DNA from: Shewanella sp. OMA3-2
GTDB taxonomy: Bacteria > Pseudomonadota > Gammaproteobacteria > Enterobacterales > Shewanellaceae
Direction: 5' to 3'
Assembly: GCF_021513195.1 (NCBI RefSeq)
Contig: NZ_CP090974.1
Span: 2,988,001-3,052,000 of the forward strand
DNA: 64,000 bases
Shown here: positions 45,880-55,700 of the stretch, piece after piece
Numbering within the stretch: position 1 is the stretch's first letter
Layout: the number at the start of each line of letters is the position of its first letter
Program-made: the position numbers and the translations under genes
Notes under the pieces: generated by a model
The model's input: the letters and a program-made list of their open reading frames with translations, nothing else
What the model was told of the DNA's origin: nothing
Database searches by the model: none

Positions 45880-47331
45880 TTACAACCCTCTAAGCTGAAT
45901 ACGTCTTAAAAACTCCGTCATCACCCGATCATAAACTAAATCACCTAAAAACAAGTCCTCTACCCCATGGTCAATACTCGGGTTATCATTCACTTCAATC
46001 ACAAAGGCTTTACCGTCAATTTCTTTTAAATCGACACCGTATAAGCCGGCACCAATTAAATTAGCCGCTTTACTGGCAGCATCAATCACTTGTTGCGGCA
46101 CCATCTTTAAGTCAACACAATCAAAATCACCACTGCTCACACGACCACTTTGATGATGTTGATAAATTTGCCAGTGACCGCGGCTCATAAAATAGCGGCA
46201 AGCATATATAGGCTGACGGTTTAACATGCCAATACGCCAGTCGTAATCTGTTGGCATAAAGGCTTGGGCTAAAATTAACGCACTGTGTTCAAAAATTTTA
46301 TTCGCCTGTTCAATTAAAGTTTCTCTGTCTTTAACTTTTAATACCCCAAGCGAAAACGCCCCATCAGGTACTTTAAGTACCGCAGGTAAGCCTATGGCCT
46401 CAATAACATTATCTACCCAGTTTTCATCAGACTTTTTAAAAATTAAACTTTTAGGGACTGGCACTTTGTGGCGATTCAATAACTCAGTTAAAAATACCTT
46501 ATTGGTACACTTCATTATGGATTCAGGGTCGTCCATTACTACTAGTCCTAACTGCTCTGCCGCTTTAGCAAATCGATAAGTAAAGTTACTAATATTGGTG
46601 GTTGAGCGAATAAATAAACCATCAAACTCACTTAAGCGCGCTAAATCACGGGAGCCAATTTGAACCAGATCCATCCCAATACGGTTGGCTGATTTAGTAA
46701 ATAATTTAAGGGCAGCTTTGTCCGATGGCGGCATTTTCTCGTGTTCATCGACCAACATGGCAATTTCATAGCGATACCGTTTAGCTGCTTTAGGTAACTT
46801 CCATACCTTTTGCGAAAACACTTCTAAATACTTAGCAAACAAATCTTGCTCAATATCAGTTAAGTTTTGAAATGTCGCAGGTTCAATGGTATCCACTTGC
46901 CATTTATCGGACTGTTTAGATAAACGCACTTCAAGAATAGGTACGGTGAATCGTTCAAATATTTTACGGGCGATTTTTTCTAATGCAGGGTTATCACAAT
47001 AACCGAAAAAGATTTTCATCGAAATATCATTAACGGTCGCGGCTAATTTATCCAAGCCAGACTGAGGCAGGCTAAAAAAACGGTCTTGAGATAAATCATT
47101 AATGGTCATTACCCGAGGGATAACCCTGTGCCCCCGCGCCTCTGCCATTAACGAACAATAATATCCGGTACTTAAATAGTCATAGCTACGACACAAGTTA
47201 ATCACTTGCATAGCGCCTTTGTCTGAATAGGCTCCCATGTTTAAATAATCGTGAACAGTGACCATGTTGTCACTTGGAAGGTAAGGACGCCAATCACTTG
47301 CGTCATCAGTAACAATTAAAAACTGAGCCAT
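45880..47331 (-). CDS. RimK-like ATP-grasp ligase
   Basis: 483-aa protein. An N-terminal RimK-associated domain (FLIVTDDASDWRPYLPSDNMV..., about 1-200) is followed by an ATP-grasp domain of the RimK/glutathione-synthetase type. That domain has MDDPESIMKCTNKVFLTELL, VPVPKSLIFKKSD, PAVLKVPDGAFSLGV, ILAQAFMPTDYDWRIG and a Mg-binding end FVIEVNDNPSIDHGVED. Such enzymes add amino acids, often glutamate, to peptides or small molecules. It is divergent, 50 nt apart, from a GNAT/C39-peptidase fusion, a known partnership. The substrate is unknown. Confidence 0.88.
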   Translation of the reverse strand: MAQFLIVTDDASDWRPYLPSDNMVTVHDYLNMGAYSDKGAMQVINLCRSYDYLSTGYYCSLMAEARGHRVIPRVMTINDLSQDRFFSLPQSGLDKLAATVNDISMKIFFGYCDNPALEKIARKIFERFTVPILEVRLSKQSDKWQVDTIEPATFQNLTDIEQDLFAKYLEVFSQKVWKLPKAAKRYRYEIAMLVDEHEKMPPSDKAALKLFTKSANRIGMDLVQIGSRDLARLSEFDGLFIRSTTNISNFTYRFAKAAEQLGLVVMDDPESIMKCTNKVFLTELLNRHKVPVPKSLIFKKSDENWVDNVIEAIGLPAVLKVPDGAFSLGVLKVKDRETLIEQANKIFEHSALILAQAFMPTDYDWRIGMLNRQPIYACRYFMSRGHWQIYQHHQSGRVSSGDFDCVDLKMVPQQVIDAASKAANLIGAGLYGVDLKEIDGKAFVIEVNDNPSIDHGVEDLFLGDLVYDRVMTEFLRRIQLRGL

Positions 47332-47381
47332 AAATATCTATTGCCTCTTGTGTGGTTTAGCGCGTAAATTAACTCACTATC

Positions 47382-48500
47382 ATGTTTGCCAACCCGAGCC
47401 TACTCATGCTGCTTCGCCAAGCTATTGCCAGCGATTTACCCCAACTAAACCACATAGAAACCAATGCATTTAGTGGTGATAAAATCAGCTCTCGGCAGAT
47501 GAAACGCTTTATAAACTCGCCACTGGACTGCTTATTAGTGGCCGAGGTCGACGGCACACTAGCAGGCTATGCTTTAGTGTTATTTCATCGTGGCACCCGT
47601 TTAGCCAGGCTGTATTCAATTGCCGTAGCAGCTGAATTTAGAGGCCGCAACATTGCCTTTGAATTGGTAAAGCAATGCGAGCATACCGTAGTTGAGCGTG
47701 GCTTCATTACATTACGCCTAGAAGTACGAAACGACAATATAGCCGCAAAAAATCTTTATTTAAAAATGGGTTATAAGATACTTAAAACCTTAGTACATTA
47801 TTATGATGATCTAGCGGATGGCGTGCGTATGCACAAACGCCTAGACCCACCAGGACCAAGTAAAGTCATCAAAATGCCTTTATATGTGCAAACCACCCCA
47901 TTCACCTGTGGCGCAGCATGTTTAATGATGGCCATAAGTGCGGTAAAGCCACAGTATAATCCTAGCCGAGTCGATGAACTGAGTATTTGGCGTGAAGCCA
48001 CCACTATTTTTATGACCAGTGGTCATGGTGGTTGCAGCGTACATGGCTTAGCGTTAGCCGCCATTAAACGCGGATTACAAATAGAGATGTACAGCCAATC
48101 AACCTCAGTACCGTTTATTGATAGCGTGCGTGATACCAATAAAAAGGCTGTTATCACCTTGGTACACGATGATTTTTGTCAGCAACTGACTTCGCAAGGC
48201 ATTGCAATCAACAATGCCTCCCCCACACTAGCGCAACTACGCGGTTGGATTGACTCAGGCTTTGTTGTGTTATTGATGATAAGCACCTATCGATTTAATG
48301 GCGAAAAAGGCCCACATTGGGTGGTATTGAGCGGCTACAACGAGCAGTTTATGTTTATCCACGACCCCTTTGTTGAAGCACAAAAAGATGCCATAAATGC
48401 CGCTTATGTGCCGATAAGTCAATCTGAGCTAGCGCAGGTAATGTCTTATGGGAAGCAGAAATTGGTGTCTTGTTTAGTGGTTAAATCGGCTGCGGTTTAA
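47382..48500 (+). CDS. GNAT acetyltransferase fused to C39-like peptidase domain
   Basis: 372-aa fusion. Residues about 8-155 are a GNAT fold (LRQAIASDLPQLNHIE; LYSIAVAAEFRGRNIAFELV for acetyl-CoA binding; LRLEVRNDNIAAKNLYLKMGY). Residues about 165-370 are a papain-like C39 domain with Cys in TTPFTCGAACLM, His in KGPHWVVLSGYNEQF and Asp in FIHDPF. It may process or acylate a peptide made with the divergent RimK-like ligase, as proposed for ATP-grasp/acetyltransferase neighbourhoods. No candidate peptide gene was seen beside it. Confidence 0.88.
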   Translation: MFANPSLLMLLRQAIASDLPQLNHIETNAFSGDKISSRQMKRFINSPLDCLLVAEVDGTLAGYALVLFHRGTRLARLYSIAVAAEFRGRNIAFELVKQCEHTVVERGFITLRLEVRNDNIAAKNLYLKMGYKILKTLVHYYDDLADGVRMHKRLDPPGPSKVIKMPLYVQTTPFTCGAACLMMAISAVKPQYNPSRVDELSIWREATTIFMTSGHGGCSVHGLALAAIKRGLQIEMYSQSTSVPFIDSVRDTNKKAVITLVHDDFCQQLTSQGIAINNASPTLAQLRGWIDSGFVVLLMISTYRFNGEKGPHWVVLSGYNEQFMFIHDPFVEAQKDAINAAYVPISQSELAQVMSYGKQKLVSCLVVKSAAV

Positions 48501-48657
48501 TGGTTAATATTTGGGTTTGTACTTGTGTTCTACGCCGATAACATAGCGCTGACCTCAAGTGAAAAGTGACATGAGATTATTTTAAAATACTGACTTGTTT
48601 ATGCCCCAAGGTTTGTTTGGAATATGGCCTACGACCACTATGAACATGAAGCTTCGC

Positions 48658-49134
48658 TCACAGTAAAGAATGTATCGTGAAATTTATCTTTATAGTTTCA
48701 GTATGGTATTTACTCACCGACACGCAGCAAGTACGTCTGGTAGTCGAGAAGAATGGGGCAAACAGTGGTGTGAGTATTTGAGCAATAGCTTGCTGAATCA
48801 CACGGTCAATGACGTTAGGGATCCCCAATTTGCGTTTACCGCCATCGGTTTTGTCGATCTCTACGCGCCTGACCGCTGAGGGTTGGTATTCACCTTGCTC
48901 TAATTGAGATTTACATTGTTGCCCGCCTTGTTGCATCCAAAGCGGGAAGGCTTCGATGGTCATGCCATCGATGCCAGCCGCGCCTTTATTGGCTTTCACT
49001 TGACGCCAAGCTCTGTGTAAATTTTCAGGCTTGAGTAGTTGCTGAAATAGATCGCGGTTGAAGGCCGGTTGCATATCAATACGCTGCCGATAGTAATCGT
49101 CTGGCGACGTAGTGGGTATCGACAAGTTTGACAA
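48658..49134 (-). CDS. truncated group II intron reverse transcriptase (LtrA-like)
   Basis: The first 130 residues are those of an intron-encoded reverse transcriptase: LLKPENLHRAWRQVKANKGAAG, GIDGMTIEAFP, KRKLGIPNVIDRVIQQAIAQ and LTPLFAPFFS. Homology stops there (about 48745), before the YADD catalytic motif, and about 28 unrelated residues follow to the stop. Maturase and any endonuclease domain are absent, so it cannot be an active enzyme. GGAGGAG precedes the ATG. Confidence 0.85.
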   Translation of the reverse strand: MSNLSIPTTSPDDYYRQRIDMQPAFNRDLFQQLLKPENLHRAWRQVKANKGAAGIDGMTIEAFPLWMQQGGQQCKSQLEQGEYQPSAVRRVEIDKTDGGKRKLGIPNVIDRVIQQAIAQILTPLFAPFFSTTRRTCCVSVSKYHTETIKINFTIHSLL

Positions 49135-49814
49135 GACTCCTCCTTCTTCTAAATGTTCAGGCCTTCACCATGTCCCAACCATTACGCTGGGCGTTGGGTT
49201 ACTCGGCAACTGCTCCTGCGTTGCTCTACCTCCTGCATCCATGCTGTCGTATGCCGTCTGCTGACTTCTGCTTAATCACATGTCAAGTTACCTCGTCATG
49301 CGCTATCGGTTTTGACCGCCACGGATGGCGGAAATGCAGATATTGCAGGAGCAATATATCTGCCATCTGGTTCGCTCTTTTCAGTCGATGAAATTGAAAA
49401 GCCAAGGCACTTATAAACCAGAGCCTTACTGGTTAATAGCCAATCGCGTGTTAAACAGATCTCCCCACTCTGTATTAAAAAGGAAGGAACATGAACTTTC
49501 TGTGCACGACTGTATCATTTACGGTGGCCATTAGATCACGTGGTTTCGTCGTCTTGTGCCCTTGCTTCGCGGGGCAGCCCCTGCCAACTCACCTCTAGCC
49601 TACGCCTCATATGATGTTCTTGTTCATCAGCTCGCCTTCTTTGTAAATAAACAAGGCTAGCGGCTTCCTCCAGACCAAACCTCGCGGATAAGCCCTTGCC
49701 ATTCGCTAGTAGTTAACGTTTAATAACAGTATGTTATTCTCTTTTAGAAAGAGTAACGGTGATCTTCCTACAGAGGACTTTCACCTCATTAGTTCATGCC
49801 CATGCTGGGCGTAC
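48745..49814 (-). mobile_element. group II intron, 3'-truncated, inserted in an attC site
   Basis: On the minus strand the element begins GTACGCCCAGCATGGGC, followed by GGTGAAAGTCC, the typical 5' end of bacterial group II introns. The ribozyme region runs through AAGTCAGCAGACGGCATA just before the reverse transcriptase. The 5' exon ends GCTTGT, the insertion context reported for class IIC-attC introns, and the exon is the arm of an attC. The 3' half, from the reverse transcriptase palm onward, is missing. The class assignment rests on the insertion site and is an inference. Confidence 0.75.
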
Positions 49815-49882
49815 ACAAGCAAAGGCAGCATCGCCCTGCGGGCTGGACACGCTAACGCGCGCCGCTGCTTTGGGCGTTAGCC
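49815..49882 (+). repeat. attC-like site interrupted by the group II intron
   Basis: The remaining part has arms CAAAGGCAGC (about 49820) and GCTGCTTTG (49864-49872), the central GCCCTGCGGGC, and ends GCGTTAGCC (49876-49882, near GTTRRRY) 13 nt before the cassette's ATG. The intron replaced the first core site (RYYYAAC). Confidence 0.6.
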
Positions 49883-49895
49883 GGTAGGAGGTACT

Positions 49896-50252
49896 ATGCT
49901 AATCATCGCGTCAATGTTACTTATCCTATGTGGGGTTATTCATTCGGTCCTTGGTGAGCGCTACATACTGATTCGTTTGTTTAAGCGTGACAATTTGCCA
50001 CATATTTTGGGAAACGATCAATTTACAAAAGGTACTCTTCGATTTGCGTGGCATATAACAAGTTTGGCTTGGTTTGGTTTTGCGGCACTTTTAATCTTGC
50101 TACCAGGTTCGAAAATACTGCTATTAACAGTCAGCGCGGTATTTGCGGTAAGTGGTGTTTTTTCAGCTTACTTCACAAGAGGTAAGCATTTATCATGGTT
50201 GGTTTTTTTGGCTATCAGCGCATTAACACTAGCGAGTGCTGTGAGTGGCTAA
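49896..50252 (+). CDS. integron cassette: small four-helix membrane protein
   Basis: 118-aa protein with about four hydrophobic segments: MLIIASMLLILCGVIHSVLGE, FAWHITSLAWFGFAALLILL, ILLLTVSAVFAVSGVFSAYF and LVFLAISALTLASAVSG. AGGAGG sits 5-6 nt before the ATG, just behind an attC end. The stop codon TAA falls where the next attC's first core (GGCTAAC) should begin. The family is common in cassette arrays of marine bacteria but of unknown function; this last point is from general recollection. Confidence 0.75.
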   Translation: MLIIASMLLILCGVIHSVLGERYILIRLFKRDNLPHILGNDQFTKGTLRFAWHITSLAWFGFAALLILLPGSKILLLTVSAVFAVSGVFSAYFTRGKHLSWLVFLAISALTLASAVSG

Positions 50253-50308
50253 TCGGGTTACCGGAGGTATCTAGCCTCCAGCCCCTACACCACACTGTAT
50301 GCGGCTCT
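50252..50308 (-). mobile_element. 3'-terminal remnant of a second group II intron
   Basis: On the minus strand: GTGTGGTGTAGGGG, a hairpin CTGGAGG-CTAGATA-CCTCCGG and a terminal ACCCGAT joined to TAGCC of the cassette's attC core. This resembles domain VI and the 3' end of bacterial group II introns. Most of the intron is missing to the right. Confidence 0.55.
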
Positions 50309-50362
50309 GCACACGACTGAATGGATTCAGGAGGTAGAGCAGCGCAGGAGCATGTTGCCGAG
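50309..50362 (+). repeat. inverted copy of intron sequence 49202-49254
   Basis: GGATTCAGGAGGTAGAGCAG and the following GCAGGAGCATGTTGCCGAG match, with few changes, the region just upstream of the reverse transcriptase in the first intron, but lie on the opposite strand. About 54 bp, one 1-nt gap. Confidence 0.7.
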
Positions 50363-51199
50363 GGCGGTTAATTTACTCTCTTTAAAGAAATGACTTAACT
50401 CACTTTCTGGTTAGCTATTTATTACAAAAAATGAACTGCGATCCATCTCTTAGTGAATATAATCCTGCTTTCTTAACTATTTATTCGAGCTGGCATTACT
50501 CAAAATTTAGTCGGTCAGGGTAAACTTTTTATAAAATAAAACCTTCCACCCGCTTTCTTCAAATATTATACTCGGTATGTCAATTAGTTCTAGGACGCTA
50601 AATATTGGTTTTGATTTTTTCAAGCCTGCAGGTACCCAAATACTATAAAGGCGAACCATGAGTGTTTGCGAGACGACCGTCCGCCCCATGGACGGGTCGG
50701 CCGAGCTATAGGGACATACTTGCGCGTGTCGGTAAGTAAATGTCATGGTAAGCCTGTAGATAGAGTTTCAGCAAGCTCACTTTTCTCCAAAAATAAGTTA
50801 ACTTTTGTGTTTATCGTTTTGTAATAACCAAAAATGAAGCTAAATCGAAGAGATAAAGATTCGGGTGCAGATGAGCCAGCGAGTATCTAAAACAGGGCGA
50901 AGTTTCACTACGTGAAACATTTCTGAGCGAGAGGCATGGATGACGAACTGGCTGTTTAACAGGATGTTATTGGTTTGGTTAAGCCCACATGGATGCTGAT
51001 TTTAAAACCAAGAGCCGGCGTCTCGCTGGATCATTTGCACTTGAAGTGAATATGAGGTCTATGAGTATAAAATTGTATCTGGTTACACTTTTATAAAGTG
51101 AAATCTTCCAACCCGCTTTTTTCCAAAAGTGAGTGAACTGTTATTCTGATTTAATTTTTGCCACCGCCATCAATGAAGCATGAGCTAATCTCTTCACGC
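50363..51199. other. accessory non-coding patch with repeats
   Basis: About 840 bp without a gene I can support. It holds a hairpin CGACCGTCC/GGACGGGTCG near 50676-50701, a short direct repeat (50523-50562 and 51087-51126), and the long inverted-repeat element 50866-51039. A leftward ORF (50507-50746) ends GWKVLFYKKF and a similar string GWKISLYKS appears in the second repeat copy, which may be remnants of two related cassette genes. Confidence 0.5.
50866..51039. repeat. 174-bp element with 18-bp terminal inverted repeats
   Basis: Arms TGCAGATGAGCCAGCGAG (50866-50883) and CTCGCTGGATCATTTGCA (51022-51039) match at 16 of 18 positions. Inside lies a perfect hairpin GTTTCAC-TAC-GTGAAAC (50902-50918) and two copies of CATGGATG. 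No ORF. It could be a MITE-like or REP-type repeat. Confidence 0.55.
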
Positions 51200-52696
51200 T
51201 TAAAACAAACTGATCCCTTTCAGCCCAGCTTGAGCTAGATAGCGCTTATCGACCCATAGGCCGATTGCAGCGACTAATATCTCATCATAAAAAACTAACG
51301 GAATTTGTTGGCGACGCCAGGGGGGAATATTGCACTCTTGCCACAGCTTCTTTAATTCACGTGGTTTCACGCGGTGTGAACTGGTAAATTGAGGGTGACA
51401 TTTAATCGAACCTGTAGCGCCAAAACGAATGGTCACTTTACTGTTAGCTATCGGTAATGCCAGTAAAGGTTTATCAACCGATATTTGCTGACTTAACTGA
51501 CATTGGTGCTGACCCATATTTATGGTTAGCTCCGCTATTTCGCCGTTTAAAAGATTTATAAACTCAGCGCTTAGTTGGGCTGCCTCTGGTACGTCAAGCT
51601 CACAGGAGTGAAGCACATATGCGACACCTGCAAAACGTTTAACTTGATAACTGCCCCATTGAATTGACACATTCGCATCATCTTTGGCAATCAGCAGTTG
51701 TGACAGTATCTGCTGTAATTGCGCCTGCGACGGTAAACTTACGCCGCAATGGACTAAATATCCGCGAAACAGTAATGCTTGCCAGGCAGCGGTTAGCTGT
51801 TCAAAACCGCTGAGTGTAAAACCGCTTGATTCAGTCAGTAATGCATTATCATCACTGGCTAGCACTAGCCATTGGGGTAAGCGATGACTGACTTCGTTAT
51901 CAATCACTTCTTGCTGTTCGGCGCATAAGGCTGCACTTCTGGCTGCGGTTGTGGCGATACTTGGCCAGCGTTGCTTTAAGCGTGGAATAATATCAAGGCG
52001 CAAAAAGTTTCGATCATAACTGTCGTCTTGATTACTTTCATCTTCGATATGAATTAACCGCTGCAGAAGGGAAAATTGTTCTATTTGATCGCGGCTAATG
52101 TCTAATAACGGCCTAACCAACCAGGCTTGCTTATAAGCTTGAATAGCCGCCATAGCCCCTAGCCCTTTTGGGCCTTGACCGCGTTTTAACGCTAGTAGCA
52201 GCGTTTCGAGCTGATCATCTTGATGATGAGCCGTGAGTAAAATATCACCGGAATTAAGGTAACGGTCAAATGCCTGATAACGGGCGTCTCGTGCTTGCGC
52301 TTCTAGACTTTGTCTTGGGCCTTTATCGACAGTAACCCGCTCAATTTGTATGGGTAACTGATAATGCCCTGCGCGAGTGATGCAGTGCTGCACCCAGGTG
52401 TTGGCATTGGCACTAAGGCCATGATGAACATGAATAAGTAAACAGGCAATATGTGGATATTTGTGTGCGAACGCGCTCAGTCCTGACGCTAATACTTCCG
52501 AATCAACCCCACCACTGTAAGCCAGTACTAACTTAGCCGCGCGCGCCCCCTGCTCTGTCGTTAATTGATAAAGCGGCATTACCGACTGCTCTAACAAGCT
52601 CAGTAATTGCTCTTTGGTCATCTGCGCTGAAGCTAAGTTATTTGAAGCAGGGTTACTTGAAACTACGTTATTTGAAGCTTGGTTATTCGCTGTCAT
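51200..52696 (-). CDS. tilS: tRNA(Ile)-lysidine synthase
   Basis: 498-aa enzyme that modifies C34 of tRNA-Ile(CAU) to lysidine, essential for AUA decoding. The PP-loop ATPase motif is YSGGVDSEVL near residue 60, with HVHHGLSANA near 90 and TAHHQDDQLETLLLALKRG near 156. C-terminal TilS domains include KRWPSIATTAARSA and the end HRVKPRELKKLWQE...PPWRRQQIPLV. The first 25 residues are an Asn/Ser/Ala-rich repeat (NNQASNNVVSSNPASNNLAS), with an alternative start at M26. It is 9 nt downstream of dnaE and so probably co-transcribed. Confidence 0.94.
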   Translation of the reverse strand: MTANNQASNNVVSSNPASNNLASAQMTKEQLLSLLEQSVMPLYQLTTEQGARAAKLVLAYSGGVDSEVLASGLSAFAHKYPHIACLLIHVHHGLSANANTWVQHCITRAGHYQLPIQIERVTVDKGPRQSLEAQARDARYQAFDRYLNSGDILLTAHHQDDQLETLLLALKRGQGPKGLGAMAAIQAYKQAWLVRPLLDISRDQIEQFSLLQRLIHIEDESNQDDSYDRNFLRLDIIPRLKQRWPSIATTAARSAALCAEQQEVIDNEVSHRLPQWLVLASDDNALLTESSGFTLSGFEQLTAAWQALLFRGYLVHCGVSLPSQAQLQQILSQLLIAKDDANVSIQWGSYQVKRFAGVAYVLHSCELDVPEAAQLSAEFINLLNGEIAELTINMGQHQCQLSQQISVDKPLLALPIANSKVTIRFGATGSIKCHPQFTSSHRVKPRELKKLWQECNIPPWRRQQIPLVFYDEILVAAIGLWVDKRYLAQAGLKGISLF

Positions 52697-52705
52697 GGTG
52701 TGCGC

Positions 52706-55700
52706 CTAATTAAAGACAATTTTAACATTCGACGAGCCCATCAGGGTTTCTAGGGCGAGCATTAAATCATCTGATGGATTGACCCGCCATTCATCTCCCA
52801 GCACTAAGCGCCCTGCTGCGGCGTCTTTGGTATAATTGATCACCACAGGCACAGCGCCTGCTTTCCACGGCATTAATATTTGCTGAAAATGAGTTAACCA
52901 TTCTGGCGATAACATATCGGCATGGATATTAAGCTCAACCGCTTTGGCAAAATGACTTCTTGCTTCGCCAATTTCAATAATATTACGGCCATTCATTCTA
53001 TTGCCACCGGCAAAATCATCATAACTGACATCGCCTTCACAGATTAAAATGCGATCTTTTTCAAGTAAATGACCGAATTTTTCAAATGGTTCAGTGAATA
53101 ACATCACCTCTAAGCGAGCACTTTTATCGTCAAGCGTCACTAAACCCATTTTTGAGCCGCGCTTAGTGATCATCACGCGGGTGGCAACCACTAGTCCCGC
53201 GACTTTAACCGTTTTACCCCGCTCAGTCGGGTGAATGTCTTTTAAGCGACCTGATGTATATTGTTTCAACTCAGCTAAATACTGGTTAATTGGATGACCG
53301 GTTAAGTACAACCCAAGGGTATCGCGCTCACCTTCTAACCATATTTTGTCTGGCCACGGCGTACATTCAACAAAGTTTTGCTTATTATCGTCTGGCTCAT
53401 CATTGAGCAAACCAAACATATCATGTTGACCGATTTCTTGCGCTTTGGCATGTTGCGCCGCGGCTCTGATAGCTTCGGGTAATGTGGCCATCATCGAAGC
53501 TCGATGTGGGCCAAGATTATCGAGTGCGCCGGCACAAATAAGCTTTTCGATAACCCGTTTATTGAGCTTTTTCAAATCAATACGGGCACAAAAATCAAAT
53601 AAATCGATAAAAGGGCCATCTTTGCGTGCTTCAAGAATAGAATCGACTGGGCCTTCACCCACGCCTTTAATCGCGCCAATGCCATACACAATATTTAAGT
53701 CATCATCAACGGTGAACTTAAATTGGCCTTTGTTCACATCTGGCGGAATAAGCGGCAAGCCCATACGTTCACATTCATCAACTAAGGTAACAATTTTATC
53801 AGTGTTATCCATATCCGCAGACATTACCGCTGCCATAAATTGCGCGGGATAATGGGTTTTAAGCCACAATGTTTGATAAGACACCAAAGCGTATGCAGCA
53901 GAATGCGATTTGTTAAAACCGTAACCGGCGAACTTTTCAACCAAGTCGAAAATCTTCATCGACAAGTCGCCGTCAACGCCGTTATTAATCGCGCCTTCTT
54001 TGAACGTGCCGCGCTGCTTAGCCATTTCTTCAGGTTTTTTCTTACCCATAGCACGGCGAAGCATGTCTGCGCCGCCTAGGGTATAACCCGACAGCACCTG
54101 CGCAATCTGCATGACTTGCTCTTGATACAAGATAATGCCGTAGGTCGGTGACAGTAATTCTTTTAGCGATTCATGCTGATACTCGGCGTCAGGATAAGAC
54201 ACGGCTTCGCGGCCATGTTTACGCTCGATAAAGTTATCTACCATGCCTGACTGCAAAGGCCCTGGACGGAAAAGGGCTACCAGTGCGATCATATCTTCAA
54301 AACAGTCTGGTTGCAGACGTTTAATCAGATCTTTCATGCCGCGGGATTCAAGCTGGAATACCGCTGTGGTTTCATAGCGTTGCAGTAATTTAAAACAGGC
54401 GGGATCGGCCAGCGGAATCGCTTCAATACGAACCGGTTCTTTACCTTGTTTGGCTAGGCGCGGATTAATCATCTGCAATGCCCAGTCAATAATGGTTAAA
54501 GTACGTAAACCCAAGAAGTCGAACTTAACTAAACCTGCGGTTTCAACGTCATTTTTATCAAACTGCGTGACCGGATTTAAGCCTTCAGCGTCACAATATA
54601 ATGGCGCAAAGTCCGTTATACGAGTCGGCGCAATAACCACACCACCGGCATGTTTACCCGCGTTACGCGTTACGCCCTCTAAACGACGACACATGTCGAT
54701 AAGTTCTTTGACATCTTCATCCGCGGCATAGGCTTCAGATAGCGCAGGTTCTACTTCAAATGCTTTAGCCAGCGTCATGCCAGGTTCTGCGGGGATCATC
54801 TTAGTTAGACGTTCAACAAAACCATATGGATGACCTAATACACGTCCAACATCACGTACAACCGCTTTAGCCGCCATAGTACCAAAGGTAATAATTTGTG
54901 ATACCGCTTCTCGGCCATATAGTTCGGCTACGTGATCAATAACTTCGTCACGGCGATCCATACAAAAATCGACGTCGAAATCGGGCATAGATACACGTTC
55001 AGGGTTTAAGAAACGCTCGAACAGTAAATCGTACTCTAACGGGTCTAAATCTGTAATTTTAAGTGCGTAAGCTACTAATGATCCCGCACCAGAACCACGG
55101 CCAGGACCTACCGGAATGCCTTGGTCTTTACCCCATTGAATAAACTCCATCACAATTAAGAAGTAGCCTGGGAATCCCATTTGATTAATAACTTTTAGCT
55201 CAATTTGAAGACGCTCATCGTATTCAGGTCTTCTTTGGGCTCTAACGGTTGGATCCGGGAATAAAAACTCAAGACGCTCTTCTAAGCCTTTTACCGACAC
55301 GTCAACCAAGAAGTCTTCTATCGATAAGTCGCCGGTTGGAAAGTTAGGCAAAAAATATTCATATAATCTGATGGTAACATTACAACGTTTAGCGATTTCT
55401 ACCGTATTAGTAATGGCTGAAGGAATGTCTTTAAACAGTTCACACATTTCATCTTCACTGCGAAGATACTGGCTATTACTGTATGTTTTAGGCCGTCTAG
55501 GGTCGACTAGGGTATAGCCATCGTGAATAGCGACGCGAATTTCATGCGCCTCAAAGTCATCGGCTTTTAAAAACACCACCTGGTTTGTGGCAACTACCGG
55601 AATCCCCGTTTGAGCAGCAAGATCGACCGCCATGTGTAGATAGCGTTCTTCATCTGGGCGGTCGGTACGAATAAGTTCAAGAAAATAGCGATCACTGAAG

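Noticed and set aside
49128..49534. Plus-strand ORFs across the intron
   Set aside because: They run antisense to group II intron ribozyme sequence and lack ribosome-binding sites or recognised domains.
50507..50746. 79-aa minus-strand ORF
   Set aside because: No ribosome-binding site or recognised family; its N-terminal half crosses a GC-rich hairpin. Kept only as a possible cassette remnant in the region note.
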